64,000 nucleotides of DNA from Croceicoccus bisphenolivorans (GCF_001634625.1 NZ_LRSE01000001.1:280510-344509); one strand, 5' to 3'. Positions 1 to 10,100 are shown, counted from the stretch's first letter. The notes: generated by a model from the sequence alone, not told the origin. Translations and numbers: made by a program.

Positions 1-1057
1 CGGCATTTACGGCCTGCTGGGCGAAGACAATCTCGACCAGCTGGAAGCCCTGATCGAAGGGGGCGTCGCGGCTTTCAAATGCTTTATGGGCAACACCTTC
101 GGCAACCTGCCCTCCCCGCCATCAGGCGCGATCCTTGAAGGGTTCGAAATCGTTGCCAAGCACGGTTATCGCGTGGCGCTTCACGCGGAAAACGCATCTA
201 TCATGGCCCGTCGCCAGAAAAAGCTGCAGGCCGCAGGCCGGTGTGACCCCCTAGCACACCTTGACGCCCGCCCCCCTGTCGTGGCGGTCGAAGCCGTGGC
301 GCGTGCCGCCATCCTTGCCGAATGGACCGGCGCGCGCATTCACATCCTCCACGTCTCGTCGGGCGACGAATTGCGCCCGCTGCGCGAAGCCAAGCTGCGC
401 GGCGTGGACATCACGGCAGAGACCTGTCCGCACTACCTGCTGCTCGACGAACATGCCTATACCGACAAGAAGTCGCTGATCCGCGTGAACCCGCCCGTGC
501 GCGAGAAGGTTCACCAGGACCAGTTGTGGCAGGGCGTTGCCGACGGCACCATCGACATGATCGCCACCGACCATGCGCCGCACAGCCATGACGAAAAGCA
601 CCGCGACGATATCTGGACCGCCGATTGCGGTTTCACCGGCGTACAGACCCAGATGCCGCTGATGCTCAGCCAGGTCGTCGCCGGGCGGATGTCGATCACG
701 CAATATGTGCGCATGACCTCGCTCGCTCCGGCCAAGGCATTCGGGCTCTACCCCCGCAAGGGCGCGTTGCTACCCGGATCTGACGCCGACATCGTCATCA
801 TCGACATGGACCGCGAAACCATCGTGGAGCCGGGCGATCTCCAGTCCAAGGGCAACTCCACCCCGTTCGAGGGTTGGACCGCCAAGGGTGCGCCGATCCA
901 TACGCTGGTACGCGGCCGTTTCGTCATGCGCGATGGAAAGCTCTGCACCGAAGCAAAAGGCCACGGCCTCAACGTCCGCCGCATCCAGCAGATGCCGACC
1001 CCAACGCCGTGCAATACCCACACGACGACGGCAGCGATTCTGGCAAAGGCGCCCTGA
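1..1057 (+). CDS. Dihydroorotase/hydantoinase-family amidohydrolase, 5'-truncated
   Basis: The coding frame is already open at base 2, so the N-terminus lies before the window and about 351 C-terminal residues are visible. Cyclic amidohydrolases of the dihydroorotase, allantoinase and hydantoinase group hydrolyse ring amides with a binuclear metal centre. The visible signatures are FKCFMGN (the Lys that is carbamylated in this family), HAENA, ILHVSSGDE, ETCPHYL, a VNPPVR stretch and ATDHAPH. The last two resemble dihydroorotases more than classical allantoinase. The C-terminus carries the usual GSDADIVIID segment of the beta-sandwich domain. It is about the length of the catalytic core, so only roughly 80 to 100 residues should be missing. 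No pyrimidine neighbour is visible, so the substrate (dihydroorotate, allantoin or a hydantoin) is left open. Confidence 0.85.
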   Translation, partial: GIYGLLGEDNLDQLEALIEGGVAAFKCFMGNTFGNLPSPPSGAILEGFEIVAKHGYRVALHAENASIMARRQKKLQAAGRCDPLAHLDARPPVVAVEAVARAAILAEWTGARIHILHVSSGDELRPLREAKLRGVDITAETCPHYLLLDEHAYTDKKSLIRVNPPVREKVHQDQLWQGVADGTIDMIATDHAPHSHDEKHRDDIWTADCGFTGVQTQMPLMLSQVVAGRMSITQYVRMTSLAPAKAFGLYPRKGALLPGSDADIVIIDMDRETIVEPGDLQSKGNSTPFEGWTAKGAPIHTLVRGRFVMRDGKLCTEAKGHGLNVRRIQQMPTPTPCNTHTTTAAILAKAP

Positions 1058-1202
1058 GGCATTCCCTTCGCCGACGTCTCGACCCCCACTGCCAGGCATA
1101 CGATCATCGTTTCGCTAAACGGCAAGTTCGACTTCACCCGAACGGGCATGGAAACGGCACGTCCGGTTGCGGACAGCGGTAGCCCTGCCTAGACTGGTTG
1201 GC

Positions 1203-2030
1203 ATGAGCGACCAGCAAACCGGACCCGTCCTTGTCGCAACCAACCTGTCGGCGCGTGATGACCGTGCGATCGACCGGGCCGTCATGCTGGCCCGCCACCG
1301 CGGGGTGGAACTGGTCGTCGTCCATGTCGTGAAACCCGGCAGCCGCAAGGCCGAAGACGCCGAACGCGCCCGCACCGAACTGGCCGAAGTGCTGCCGGAT
1401 GGCGTGGACGCGCGATTATGCCTGCCCATCGGGTCCGCCCCGCAGGAAATCACGCGTGTCGCGGGGGAAACCGGGGCGCAGATGATCGTGACCGGCGTGG
1501 CCCGCTTCAACGACATCGGCGACTATTTCCTCGGCACGTCGGTCGATCACATCCTGCGCCATGCCAAAGTGCCGGTGCTGGTGGTGAAACGCCGCCCGCA
1601 CGCGCCCTATGCCAAACTGCTGGCCGCGACCGACCTGTCGGAAACATCGGCCGGGGCCATCGCGGTGGCGGGCGCGCTGTTCCCCGATAGGCGGATGCGC
1701 GTCGTTCACGGCTGGCACGTTCCCTTCGCCGGATGGCAAAAGGCCGTACACGTGCGCGACGAAACCGAGACCGCGGCCAAGAAAGCGCTGATCGCGTTCG
1801 TGGCGGAATCGGGCTTTCCCGAACCGCTGCGCGACCGGATCGAGCCGCTTACGCTGGAGGGTGGAGCCGAACGCGCGGTGATCGACGCGATCGAAAGCTA
1901 CCGACCTGACCTGCTGGTGCTGGGCACGCAAGGCTGCGGCGGATTCCGTCAGGCGACACTGGGCAGCACCGCAAGCGCGCTGCTTTCCTCCGCCCCGTGC
2001 GATGCACTGGTCGTGCCTCCGGCCTGCTGA
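1203..2030 (+). CDS. Universal stress protein, tandem UspA domains
   Basis: A 275-residue cytoplasmic protein made of two UspA folds, roughly residues 8-140 and 145-275. The second domain has the complete nucleotide-binding signature G-x2-G-x9-G-S/T (GTQGCGGFRQATLGST). The first has GVARFNDIGDYFLGTS, where the second glycine is lost, so ATP binding may be confined to the C-terminal half. Tandem Usps usually help survival in stasis or redox stress; the specific role is not visible. An upstream in-frame ATG at 1167 exists, but the protein fold begins at MSDQQTGPVLVATNL, so 1203 was chosen. It stands alone between the amidohydrolase and a TonB-like gene. Confidence 0.88.
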   Translation: MSDQQTGPVLVATNLSARDDRAIDRAVMLARHRGVELVVVHVVKPGSRKAEDAERARTELAEVLPDGVDARLCLPIGSAPQEITRVAGETGAQMIVTGVARFNDIGDYFLGTSVDHILRHAKVPVLVVKRRPHAPYAKLLAATDLSETSAGAIAVAGALFPDRRMRVVHGWHVPFAGWQKAVHVRDETETAAKKALIAFVAESGFPEPLRDRIEPLTLEGGAERAVIDAIESYRPDLLVLGTQGCGGFRQATLGSTASALLSSAPCDALVVPPAC

Positions 2031-2146
2031 AACTCCCCACTATCAAATGATTTAGGCGGATCTGCAGAGGCGTGGTATCCTGCGGTCCTCAACCGCGTCC
2101 ACGGGCGCGCAATAAAGCGCCCGGGGCGCCCACGAGGAGGGTGCCT

Positions 2147-2818
2147 ATGGCCTATACCGATACCCGTCACGACCCCAACCGCGGCGCGACCATCGCAACC
2201 GTTGCCCTGATCCATGTCGGGCTGGGTTACGCGATCGTCTCCGGCTTTGCCGGCGGGGTGATCAACGAAGCGACCGACACGTTCAAGTCGATCTGGATAC
2301 CCGAAGACAAGGTGGAGATCATCCCGCTCGACCCGCCGGTCGTGCCCGATCCCGCGCCTTCGCAGGCAAGCGAACCGAAGATCGTGCCCGTGCCGACACC
2401 TTGGGACACGAATGTGGACTTCAAGGTGCCCGACGTGCCGATTCCCGACACGCTGCCCACCGCCTATTCGACCGACGTGATCGAAATCCCGATCCGCGAA
2501 ACCACGCCTGCGCCGAAATTCACGCCCAAGGCCGCCGTGCCGAAAGGTAATCCTGGCCGGTGGGTGCGCGAAAGCGACTACCCTTCGCGCATGGTGCGGC
2601 TTGGCATAGAGGGCAGAACGGGTTTTCGCCTGTCGATCAGCGCAACCGGCAACGTGACCGGCTGCGAGATCACCCGCAGCAGCGGCGCGGCAGAGCTTGA
2701 CCGGGCCGCCTGCGACGCCTTGCGCGATCGCGCGACGTTCAAAGGGGCCACAGACGGTAACGGCAATCCCGTCGCAGGCACTTATGAAAGCACCATCGTC
2801 TGGCAATTGCCGGACTGA
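2147..2818 (+). CDS. TonB-family energy-transducer-like protein
   Basis: A 223-residue protein with an N-terminal hydrophobic segment (about residues 13-33, ATVALIHVGLGYAIVSGF), a Pro-rich periplasmic linker (about 60-130), and a C-terminal TonB-like domain containing RTGFRLSISATGNVTGCEI and ending in an ESTIVWQLP strand. Such proteins couple the inner-membrane proton-motive force to outer-membrane receptors, or are relatives with unknown partners. The start at 2147 is supported by a GAGGAGGG Shine-Dalgarno sequence at 2134-2141; an earlier frame opening at 2072 lacks one. There are no exbB or exbD genes beside it. Unusually, the domain carries Cys residues at the CEITRSSG and RAACDAL positions, which could form a disulfide in the periplasm. 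Confidence 0.78.
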   Translation: MAYTDTRHDPNRGATIATVALIHVGLGYAIVSGFAGGVINEATDTFKSIWIPEDKVEIIPLDPPVVPDPAPSQASEPKIVPVPTPWDTNVDFKVPDVPIPDTLPTAYSTDVIEIPIRETTPAPKFTPKAAVPKGNPGRWVRESDYPSRMVRLGIEGRTGFRLSISATGNVTGCEITRSSGAAELDRAACDALRDRATFKGATDGNGNPVAGTYESTIVWQLPD

Positions 2819-2888
2819 CCCGCACGCATGTGGGGGAGATGCGGTCCTCCCCCTTACCGGGCGGGGCCGCATCGGTTATCGTTGTCCG

Positions 2889-3347
2889 ATGATCAAGCCC
2901 GCCATAGCCGCACTCGCCCTCATCCTTGCCGCCTGCCAGTCGGTACCGGCGCCTGAACCAGTCGCCGCCGCGCCGGCGCTGTCGCCGGGGCTGAGCGATA
3001 CCGGATGGCGCTTCACCCGCTTCACATCGATGGACGACGCACAGGGTGTGACGGAAGCTGGCGGGCGCACCTTCACCCTGTTCTTCCACGCCGACGGCAC
3101 GGTGACCGGCACGTTCGATTGCAACAACGTGTCCGCGCGCTGGAACGAAGGGCCGCTTTCGGCCACCGGCACTGCGCTCTATCTTACGCCCATCCGCATG
3201 ACCCGCATGGCCTGCCCCGCAGACAAGCTGGCGATGTTCCTCGGCAGCCAGCTCGCCTATGTCAGCAGCTACACGATCGCGGAGGGCGAAATGCACATGG
3301 CGCTGCAGATGGATGGCGGCATCATTTCCTTCGAACCGTTAGACTAG
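2889..3347 (+). CDS. META-domain lipoprotein
   Basis: A 152-residue predicted lipoprotein. The signal peptide MIKPAIAALALILAAC ends in a clear lipobox (LAAC, Cys16), followed by an Ala/Pro spacer. The mature part is a META/HslJ-like domain: W near its start (DTGWRFTRF), a FHADGTVTGTFDCNN core, then PIRMTRMACP and a C-terminal ISFEPLD strand. META proteins are small envelope beta-proteins; HslJ is tied to novobiocin resistance and Cpx stress in E. coli, but no such role is shown here. The start was set at the Met opening the signal peptide. It ends 4 bases before the methyltransferase start, so the two are probably co-transcribed. Confidence 0.8.
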   Translation: MIKPAIAALALILAACQSVPAPEPVAAAPALSPGLSDTGWRFTRFTSMDDAQGVTEAGGRTFTLFFHADGTVTGTFDCNNVSARWNEGPLSATGTALYLTPIRMTRMACPADKLAMFLGSQLAYVSSYTIAEGEMHMALQMDGGIISFEPLD

Positions 3348-3351
3348 GGAG

Positions 3352-3993
3352 ATGGAACCGGAATTCTGGCATTCGCGCTGGCAGGCGAACGAAATCGGCT
3401 TTCACGAGGGCCGCGCCAACGACCTGCTGGTCGCGCATCTGGGCGAACTGGAGATCGAGCGCGGCGCGCGCATTTTCGTACCTCTGTGCGGCAAGGCGCA
3501 GGATATCCCGTGGCTGCTGGCGCAAGGTTACGAAGTCGTCGGCGTTGAACTGTCGGCGATCGCGGTGGGTCAGCTGTTCGCCGACATGGGCGTCACGCCG
3601 CAAGTAACCCGCGCCGGAGCGTTGACACGGTACGATGCACAGGGGATCACGATCTTTGCGGGCGATATGTTCGCGCTTGAAGGCGATCTCCTCGGCCCTG
3701 TCGATGCGATTTACGACCGGGCCTCGCTCGTCGCGCTGCCCTCGTCAATGCGCACGGCTTACGCTACGAAACTGCGCGAACTTGCCCCCGATGCGCCGCG
3801 CCTGCTGATCACCTTCGTCTATGATCAGGCGATGGCGAACGGCCCGCCGTTCTCGATCCCCGAAAGCGAAGTACGCCGCCTGTTCGGTAACGATTATCGC
3901 CTGACGCAACTGGAGGATCGCGATGTCGAAGGCGGATTGAAAGGGATGACTCCGGCGCGCGAAGCGGCCTGGCTGATCGACGTTCCCGCCTAG
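3352..3993 (+). CDS. tpm: Thiopurine S-methyltransferase family protein
   Basis: A 213-residue class I SAM-dependent methyltransferase. The N-terminus FWHSRWQANEIGFHEG and the motif I region RIFVPLCGKAQDIPWL are diagnostic of the bacterial Tpm/TPMT family, which S-methylates thiopurines and, in several bacteria, detoxifies selenite or tellurite. The VVGVELS segment is the acidic end of SAM motif I/II, and YDRASLVALP matches the family. The natural substrate is not known from sequence. The ATG follows the META-gene stop by 4 bases. Its TAG stop at 3991-3993 overlaps the stop of the convergent acetyltransferase gene by two bases. Confidence 0.87.
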   Translation: MEPEFWHSRWQANEIGFHEGRANDLLVAHLGELEIERGARIFVPLCGKAQDIPWLLAQGYEVVGVELSAIAVGQLFADMGVTPQVTRAGALTRYDAQGITIFAGDMFALEGDLLGPVDAIYDRASLVALPSSMRTAYATKLRELAPDAPRLLITFVYDQAMANGPPFSIPESEVRRLFGNDYRLTQLEDRDVEGGLKGMTPAREAAWLIDVPA

Positions 3994-4523
3994 GTCTTCC
4001 GCGCTTCCCATTCGCGGCGAAGAATGCCCCAGATATTGGCATCGCGGATGCCGATGTGGGTATCCCATGTCTCGCGCATCCGCCCCTCCAGCGTAAAGCC
4101 GAGCCGTTCCAGCAGGCGGTTCGAACCGTCGTTGTCGGGATCGGTATCGGCAAAGACGCGGCGGATTGAGGGGTCGGCAAAGGCCACATCGATCAGGGCC
4201 GTTATCGCCTCTGCCGCGATGCCCCTGCCCCGCCATTTCGGGCGGCACATGTAGCCGATCTCGACATAGCCCGGCTTGCGTGGAAATATCGCGCAATAGA
4301 GGTACGGTTCGTCATCATCGCGACCCGCCGCCACGAATGTCCGGCCGGTTCCCGGTTCTTCCGGGCACAAATAGGCACCCAGTTCCGCCTCGTCGGCAAA
4401 GACGTCGCGGCTCCACCATGTCATGCTGTCGGGATCGCTGAAGGCGTCGAACAGGTGGGCAATATCGCCTTGGTGCAGCGAGCGCAGGACGAGCCGTTCG
4501 GTGGTGGCAACCGTCTCGCTCAT
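3990..4523 (-). CDS. RimJ/RimL-type GNAT N-acetyltransferase
   Basis: A 177-residue GNAT acetyltransferase. It opens with TERLVLRSL (beta 1), contains YCAIFPRKPGYVEIGYM (beta 4) and KWRGRGIAAEAI (the acetyl-CoA pyrophosphate-binding loop, R/Q-x-x-G-x-G/A), and ends with NRLLERLGFTLEGRMRET, typical of the RimJ/RimL branch that acetylates protein or small-molecule amines. The start (MSETVATT) is set by the 4-bp ATGA overlap with the upstream regulator gene; longer upstream reading is inside that gene. The pair is therefore likely translationally coupled. Substrate unknown. Confidence 0.85.
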   Translation of the reverse strand: MSETVATTERLVLRSLHQGDIAHLFDAFSDPDSMTWWSRDVFADEAELGAYLCPEEPGTGRTFVAAGRDDDEPYLYCAIFPRKPGYVEIGYMCRPKWRGRGIAAEAITALIDVAFADPSIRRVFADTDPDNDGSNRLLERLGFTLEGRMRETWDTHIGIRDANIWGILRREWEARKT

Positions 4524-5311
4524 TGCCCCTGCAGGAACTCGACGAGCGCCTTCACCTTCTTCTGCCGCCATTGCGGACGCGGCGCGACGAGCCAGTAGCC
4601 GTAGCGGCTCTCCTCGATATCGCCCAACGCGACGAGATCGCCGCTTTCCAGCGCGTCTTCCACCAGCTGGAACGGCAGGGTGGTGCGCCCCAGCCCGCTT
4701 TCGACCGCGGCCAGCGCCTGCCCCGTTGCACCGACATGCATCGTCGCGTCCACGCCATCCGGCGCGGGACCACCGGGCCATGCGATCCACGCATCGTGCG
4801 CATCGGGCGCGGCGACAACAACCTGCCGCGCAGGGGCAAGCGGCACTCCTTCAAGATCGCCCGGCCCTTCGGCCAATCGCACCGCGAAATCGAGGTTCGC
4901 CTCGGCAAAATCGGCCAGCGCACCGCCCGCCATGTGGAAACGGGTATCGGGATGCACCGCGCGAAAAGCGCCAAGCCGGCGGGCAAACCACGCGCCGAAG
5001 AAGTCGCGCGGGGCGGCGAAAGTGAAAATGTGCGAAAGCTGACCGGCCTGCATAGCCTGCACCGATTCCTCGAACCGCAGGAAGCCTTCACGCAGGGAAT
5101 CGAGCCCCGCCTCCGCCTCGTCCGTCAGTTCCAGCCCCTTGGGCGTGCGACGGAACAGGACAACGCCCAGCAAGTCCTCCAGCGCGCGAATCTGCTGACC
5201 CACGGCTGCCGGCGTGACGGCAAGCTCGTCCGCCGCGCGAGTGAACGACAGATGCCGCGCCGCTGCATCCAGCACGCGCAAGCCATTGAGAGGAAGATGG
5301 GTCCGTTTCAT
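4520..5311 (-). CDS. LysR-family transcriptional regulator, GcvA-like
   Basis: A 263-residue regulator. The N-terminal winged helix (about 1-65) has LNGLRVLDAAARHLSFTRAA and VTPAAVGQQIRALEDLLG, the form typical of the GcvA/AmpR branch, then the linker and a type 2 periplasmic-binding-like effector domain (FTFAAPRDFFGAWFARRL). The C-terminus is a little short for the family (usually about 290-300). It overlaps the GNAT gene by 4 bases, so it probably regulates or is at least co-expressed with that enzyme. No divergent target gene is present: upstream lies only a decayed gene. Effector unknown. Confidence 0.86.
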   Translation of the reverse strand: MKRTHLPLNGLRVLDAAARHLSFTRAADELAVTPAAVGQQIRALEDLLGVVLFRRTPKGLELTDEAEAGLDSLREGFLRFEESVQAMQAGQLSHIFTFAAPRDFFGAWFARRLGAFRAVHPDTRFHMAGGALADFAEANLDFAVRLAEGPGDLEGVPLAPARQVVVAAPDAHDAWIAWPGGPAPDGVDATMHVGATGQALAAVESGLGRTTLPFQLVEDALESGDLVALGDIEESRYGYWLVAPRPQWRQKKVKALVEFLQGQ

Positions 5312-5384
5312 CGCCGGGCGGGTTTAGGGCGGGTTTGCGGTTTGGGCAACGGGGCGGTTTGGGCGGCAATGGTTTGGGAGACCG

Positions 5385-5697
5385 TCATTGACGGAAGATC
5401 ACCGCCTCATCATGGTCAGGGGGCTTGAGCACTTGTTGCCAGGAAACGACTTCTGCGACCTCACGGTGTGAGGCGGTGAACACCTCGGCAGCGACATCTC
5501 CGGTGCCTTCTATTGCCCGCGCAATTTTGCCCTCAGACCAGCCTTGCGTGGTCAGATATTGACACTCGCTGTCGCATAGAAAGTTGCGAATGGAGGGATT
5601 GTCTATTGGGGGTCGCCGCCCTGCCCTGACGCTCCATCACCGCTCAAACAGCTGCGGCCTTATCGGTGGGAACGATCAACGTAACAAAGTGACGCAT
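5385..5697 (-). pseudogene. Decayed small gene with a stop codon and a frameshift
   Basis: Reading from ATG at 5697 gives MRHFVTLIVPTDKAAAV, then TGA at codon 18 (5644-5646), then in the same frame AVMERQGRAATP. An extra C in a C5 run (5608-5612 on the plus strand as GGGGG) then shifts the frame. In the next frame IDNPSIRNFLCDSECQYL and following residues run to TGA at 5385-5387. Removing one C and ignoring the TGA would give about 103 continuous residues, which is why I read it as one gene broken twice. The product is unrecognised. The tract is more AT-rich than its neighbours. The rest of the 490-bp gap between the LysR gene and thyA (5312-5384 and 5698-5803) shows nothing I can name. Confidence 0.55.
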
Positions 5698-5803
5698 CAA
5701 GGATAGTCGGGCTGGTCTACACAACGACCACAATCGGATCGTTAGCGGCAATTCCACATATGGTCAGAAATATCGGATAGCTGTCGTGCCGCTAACCAAC
5801 TCC

Positions 5804-6700
5804 TTAAACCGCAACGTCAGCCTTGATCACGGCCTGCGGCGCGTAGTCCTCCACTTCGAAATCCTCGATCCGGTAATCGTCGATACTTGCAGCCTTGCGG
5901 GTCAGGCGCATCTTCGGATGGCCGCGCGGCTCGCGCGACAACTGCTCGCGCGCCTGCTCCACGTGGTTGAGGTAGAGGTGCACATCGCCGCCGAACCAGA
6001 CGAACTCGCCCAACTCCAGCCCAGCCTGCTGCGCCAGCATCAGTTGCAGGGCGCAAGCGTTCACCCAGTTGAAGCCGACGCCCAGCAGCAGGTCGGCACT
6101 GCGCTGGAACATCAGTGAATTGAGCCTGCCGTCCGATGTCACGTGATACTGGTAGACCATGTGGCACGGCGGCAGGGCCATCTGGCCGACCTCCGCCACG
6201 TTCCAGCCGTGGAACAGCATCCGGCGGCTGGACGGATTGTTGCGCAGCATTTCGATCAGGTCGCCGATCTGGTCGTATTCGCGCCCGTCGCTGCTAAGCC
6301 AGCGCCGCCACTGCTTGCCGTAAACCGGGCCAAGCTCGCCCCACTTCGCGGCAAAGGCGTCGTCCTCTGCAATGCGCGCCTCGAAATCGGGCTGGCTGAT
6401 ATCCTCGCCCGTCTCTCGCCGGTAATTCGCCAGCGGCCAGTCGGTCCAGATCTTCACATTCTCGCGCACCAGCGGCTGGATATTGGTGCCGCCGGTCAGG
6501 AACCACAGCATCTCCTTCACCGCAGTCTTCCAGAACACCCGCTTCGTCGTCAGCAGCGGGATCGACCCGTCCGACAGGTCGAAGCGCGCCATCGCGCCGA
6601 AGACGGACCGCGTGCCCACCCCTGTCCTGTCGACTCGCTCATCCCCGCGTTCGAGCACGTGTTCCAGAAGGTCGAGATACTGGTATTCGGGGTGACGCAT
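5804..6700 (-). CDS. thyA: Thymidylate synthase ThyA
   Basis: A 298-residue folate-dependent thymidylate synthase (dUMP plus methylene-THF to dTMP). Family blocks in order: DRTGVGTRSVFG (the Arg of the phosphate site), TTKRVFWKTAVKEMLWFL, GPVYGKQWR, the catalytic loop LPPCHMVYQ with the nucleophile at about Cys179, QRSADLLLGVGFN, and GGDVHLYLNH. It is slightly longer than E. coli ThyA (264), mainly from an insert around residues 98-125, which is common in longer ThyA forms. The ATG at 6700 is preferred; a TTG two codons upstream (6706) is possible. It is not followed by folA here. Confidence 0.95.
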   Translation of the reverse strand: MRHPEYQYLDLLEHVLERGDERVDRTGVGTRSVFGAMARFDLSDGSIPLLTTKRVFWKTAVKEMLWFLTGGTNIQPLVRENVKIWTDWPLANYRRETGEDISQPDFEARIAEDDAFAAKWGELGPVYGKQWRRWLSSDGREYDQIGDLIEMLRNNPSSRRMLFHGWNVAEVGQMALPPCHMVYQYHVTSDGRLNSLMFQRSADLLLGVGFNWVNACALQLMLAQQAGLELGEFVWFGGDVHLYLNHVEQAREQLSREPRGHPKMRLTRKAASIDDYRIEDFEVEDYAPQAVIKADVAV

Positions 6701-6917
6701 GCCCAATGCCCTGCGGATCGCTGCTGGAGAGTGAGAACTCTAGCCCAGCCATGCCCGAAGGCGAACCCGCACGGGGCATAAATGCGAGGAAAAACGCGAA
6801 GGTCCGCAACAAAGTCCATGAAAGCGAGAATGCCCGCTTGCCAGTGGGTGAAGTCCCCCTTATAGGCGCGCACCTGCCTCGCCGCGACGGCACCACCGAA
6901 GCGGCAGACCGACCGGT

Positions 6918-6994
6918 CGGGGAGTAGCTCAGCCTGGTAGAGCACTGTCTTCGGGAGGCAGGGGCCGGAGGTTCGAATCCTCTCTCCCCGACCA
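6918..6994 (+). tRNA. tRNA-Pro (anticodon CGG)
   Basis: A 77-nt cloverleaf. The acceptor stem CGGGGAG pairs with CTCCCCG; the D arm is GCTC/GAGC; the anticodon stem CTGTC/GGCAG encloses the loop TTCGGGA with anticodon CGG; the T arm is GGAGG-TTCGAAT-CCTCT. Discriminator A and an encoded CCA (6992-6994) end the gene. The C1-G72 pair is typical of bacterial tRNA-Pro. No integrase or repeated 3' half was seen nearby, so it does not look like an occupied attachment site. Confidence 0.96.
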
Positions 6995-7111
6995 ATTTTC
7001 GCTAGCGATAGACAGCCCGGTGGCTGTTTATCCGCGAGCATTCCCCAGCGAAGCGCCAGGCGCACCTAACCGGCGACAAGGCGGGAGGCGACAAGCGCCC
7101 CCACCCCGATC

Positions 7112-10100
7112 TCACACCGCAAACAGTGTCCGCCCCTGCCCTGCGATATGCGCCAGCATCGCGGGCGAAACCGGCACAGCGTTCTCTGCCCGCCCGACCA
7201 TCGCGCGGAACTGGCGGATTGCGGCGGAGCGGCTTTCGGCCCAGCCATCGACCGAGGCCTGCAGGTCGGCTTTCGCCTTTTCGCTGCGCAACAGGCGACG
7301 CAGGAATTCCAGACGCATCTGCTGAAGATCGCGCGACAAACCGGCCACCAGCAGGCGTTCCCACGGATCGGACGGGCTCATCACCGCAGCCGTTTGCTGC
7401 GCCCAGTCGATGCCCAGCCTTGCGCCAAGATCCGTGAAGGTCGCCGCGATCTGGCGTGCGTCGATCCCGCTGTCGGCGGCAAGCCGCGCCAGCCCGACCG
7501 CGCCGTCCATCTCGAAGAGGTTGACCACCGGCACGGTATCCGCCACCGGCGCGCCTTTTCCGGTCAGTTCGCCGCGCAGGCGTTCGGAATGGGCCAACGC
7601 CGCCGCTTCGAGCAGGTTGTCCGTATCCTTGGCCAAGGCGTCGACGAAAGGTTTAAGCTCGTCCTGCAACGCCTGCGGCGCAACCGGCCCCGCGCCCAGC
7701 CGCAGGACATCGGCCATGTGGCTGCGCACGGCGCTTGCGGCGCGGTGGAGCAGCAGCAAGCGTGCTTCCTCTCCCATCTTGCCATTTTCGATCCGCTGCC
7801 ACAGCGATCCGAGGTCGAACAGCAGGTCGACCGTAATGAACGCGCCGGCAACGTCGCAGAGCAACGCGCCTTCCTCTTCCGCCAGTTCGAACGGCAGGAC
7901 CATGCCCAGCCGGTTGACGACGCGGTTGGCGACTTCGGTCGCGATGATTTCGCGCCGCAGGCGGTGACCTTCGATGTACTTGCGGAACTTGCCCTGCATC
8001 TCTGCCGGAAATGAGCCGACCAGCGATGCTTCCAGCGCGGGATCGTCAGGCAGCTTCGAATCCTCGATCGCCTTTTGCAGCACGAGCTTGGAACTGGACA
8101 GGAGCACGGCGAGTTCGGGGCGGGTCAGCCCGTGCCCGTCGGCGGCGCGGCGGGTGAAGACGTCGCTTGCGGCCAGCCCCTCGGTCTTGCGATCCAGGTC
8201 GCCGCCATCTTCCAGTTGTTCGATCAGCCGGATCTGCGATGCCGTGGCTTGCGAGCCGCCCTGTTCAGCAACGGACAGGGCCAGCGTCTGCAGGCGGTTG
8301 TCTTCCAGCACGATGTCCGCGACCTCGTCGGTCATCCCGGCAAGGATCGTGTTGCGGCGTTCTTCGGACAGGCGGCCCGCCTTGCGCGCGGCTTCCAGCG
8401 CGATCTTGATGTTGACCTCGTTGTCCGAACAATCGACGCCCGCCGAATTGTCGATGAAGTCGGTGTTGATGCGCCCGCCACCCAGTGCGAACTCGATGCG
8501 CCCGGCTTGCGTGATGCCAAGGTTCGCGCCTTCGCCGATGACCTTCACCCGCAAGTCCGCCGCATCGACGCGCAACGCGTCGTTCGACGGGTCGCCGACC
8601 TCGACATGGTTCTGCGATGTCGATTTGACGTAAGTGCCGATCCCGCCGAACCACAGCAGGTCTGCCGGTGCGGCCAGCACCGCAGCGATCAGGCGGTCGG
8701 GCTCGACCTCCTTATCCTCGATGCCAAGCGCCGTTCGCGCCTGCTTTGACAGCGGAATGCGCTTCATCGTGCGCGGGAAGACGCCGCCGCCCTTGCTGAT
8801 CAGCGCCTCGTCATAATCGGCCCAGCTGGAGCGCGGCAGGCCGAACAGGCGCTTGCGCTCCTTCCAGCTTGTCGCCGGATCGGGATCGGGATCGATGAAC
8901 ACGTGGCGATGGTCGAACCCCGCTATCAGACGGATCGATTTCGACAGCAGCATCCCGTTACCGAACACGTCACCCGACATGTCGCCGCAACCGACGACAG
9001 AGACGGGATCGTTCTGCACGTCGACGCCCATTTCAAGGAAGTGGCGCTGCACCGAAATCCACGCACCGCGCGCGGTGATGCCCATCGCCTTGTGGTCGTA
9101 TCCGTTGGAGCCGCCGCTGGCGAAAGCATCGCCCAGCCAGAAGCCGTGCGCCTTGGCAATGGCGTTGGCGACATCGGAGAAGCTGGCCGTGCCCTTGTCG
9201 GCGGCGACCACGAAGTAGGGGTCGTCACCATCCAGCACGCGCACGCCCTGCGGGTGGACGACCTTGCCGTCGACGATATTGTCAGTAACCGAAAGCAGCG
9301 CGCGGATGAAGACCTGGTAACTGCCCTTGCCTTCCGCTGCCCACGAATCGCGGTCGCGAACCGGATCGGGCAGCTGCTTGGGATAGAATCCGCCCTTGGC
9401 CCCCGTCGGCACGATGACAGCGTTCTTCACGCGCTGTGCCTTCATCAGTCCGAGGATTTCGGTGCGATAATCGTCGCGCCGGTCGGACCAGCGCAGGCCA
9501 CCGCGCGCTACCGGCCCTGCGCGCAAGTGGATGCCCTCCACCCGCCGGGAATAGACGAAAATCTCTCGCCACGGCAGCGGCTTGGGCAGGCCCGGCACGC
9601 CCGAACTGTCCAGCTTCAGCGCCAGCGCCTCTTGTGCCGCAGGGGCAAAGGCGTTGGTGCGCAGCACCGCCTCTATCGTCGCATGATAATGGCGCAGCAG
9701 GCGATCGTCGTTGATCGCGTTGACGTTGGCCAGACCGTCGCGGATTGCCTTGCGCGCCTTGTCTGCCGCGGCGTCGGGCTTCTTCGTCGCCGGATCGTGC
9801 ATTGCGCGAAACAGGTCCACCAACCCGCGTGCCACCGCAGGCGCGCCGGCAAAGGCGGAAACGACCGTGCCGATGGTAAAGCCCAGCCCGCCCTGCCGCA
9901 GATAACGGTAGATCGCGCGCAGCCACACCGTTTCCTGACGCCCCAGTCCGGTGGAGACGACCAGCCGGTTGAAAGCGTCGTTTTCGTCTACGTTGTTGAG
10001 GACGGCGGAAATCGCCCCCTCTATCGCGGCGGCGCGATCCATCACCGCGCCGACATCCCCGTCCTGCCCCAGGCTGAGCACGAAGTCGTGAACCGTGCCG

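Noticed and set aside
6918..6994. tRNA-Pro as attachment site of an island that includes the broken gene at 5.4-5.7 kb
   Set aside because: No integrase, no repeated tRNA 3' end, and thyA, a core gene, lies between.
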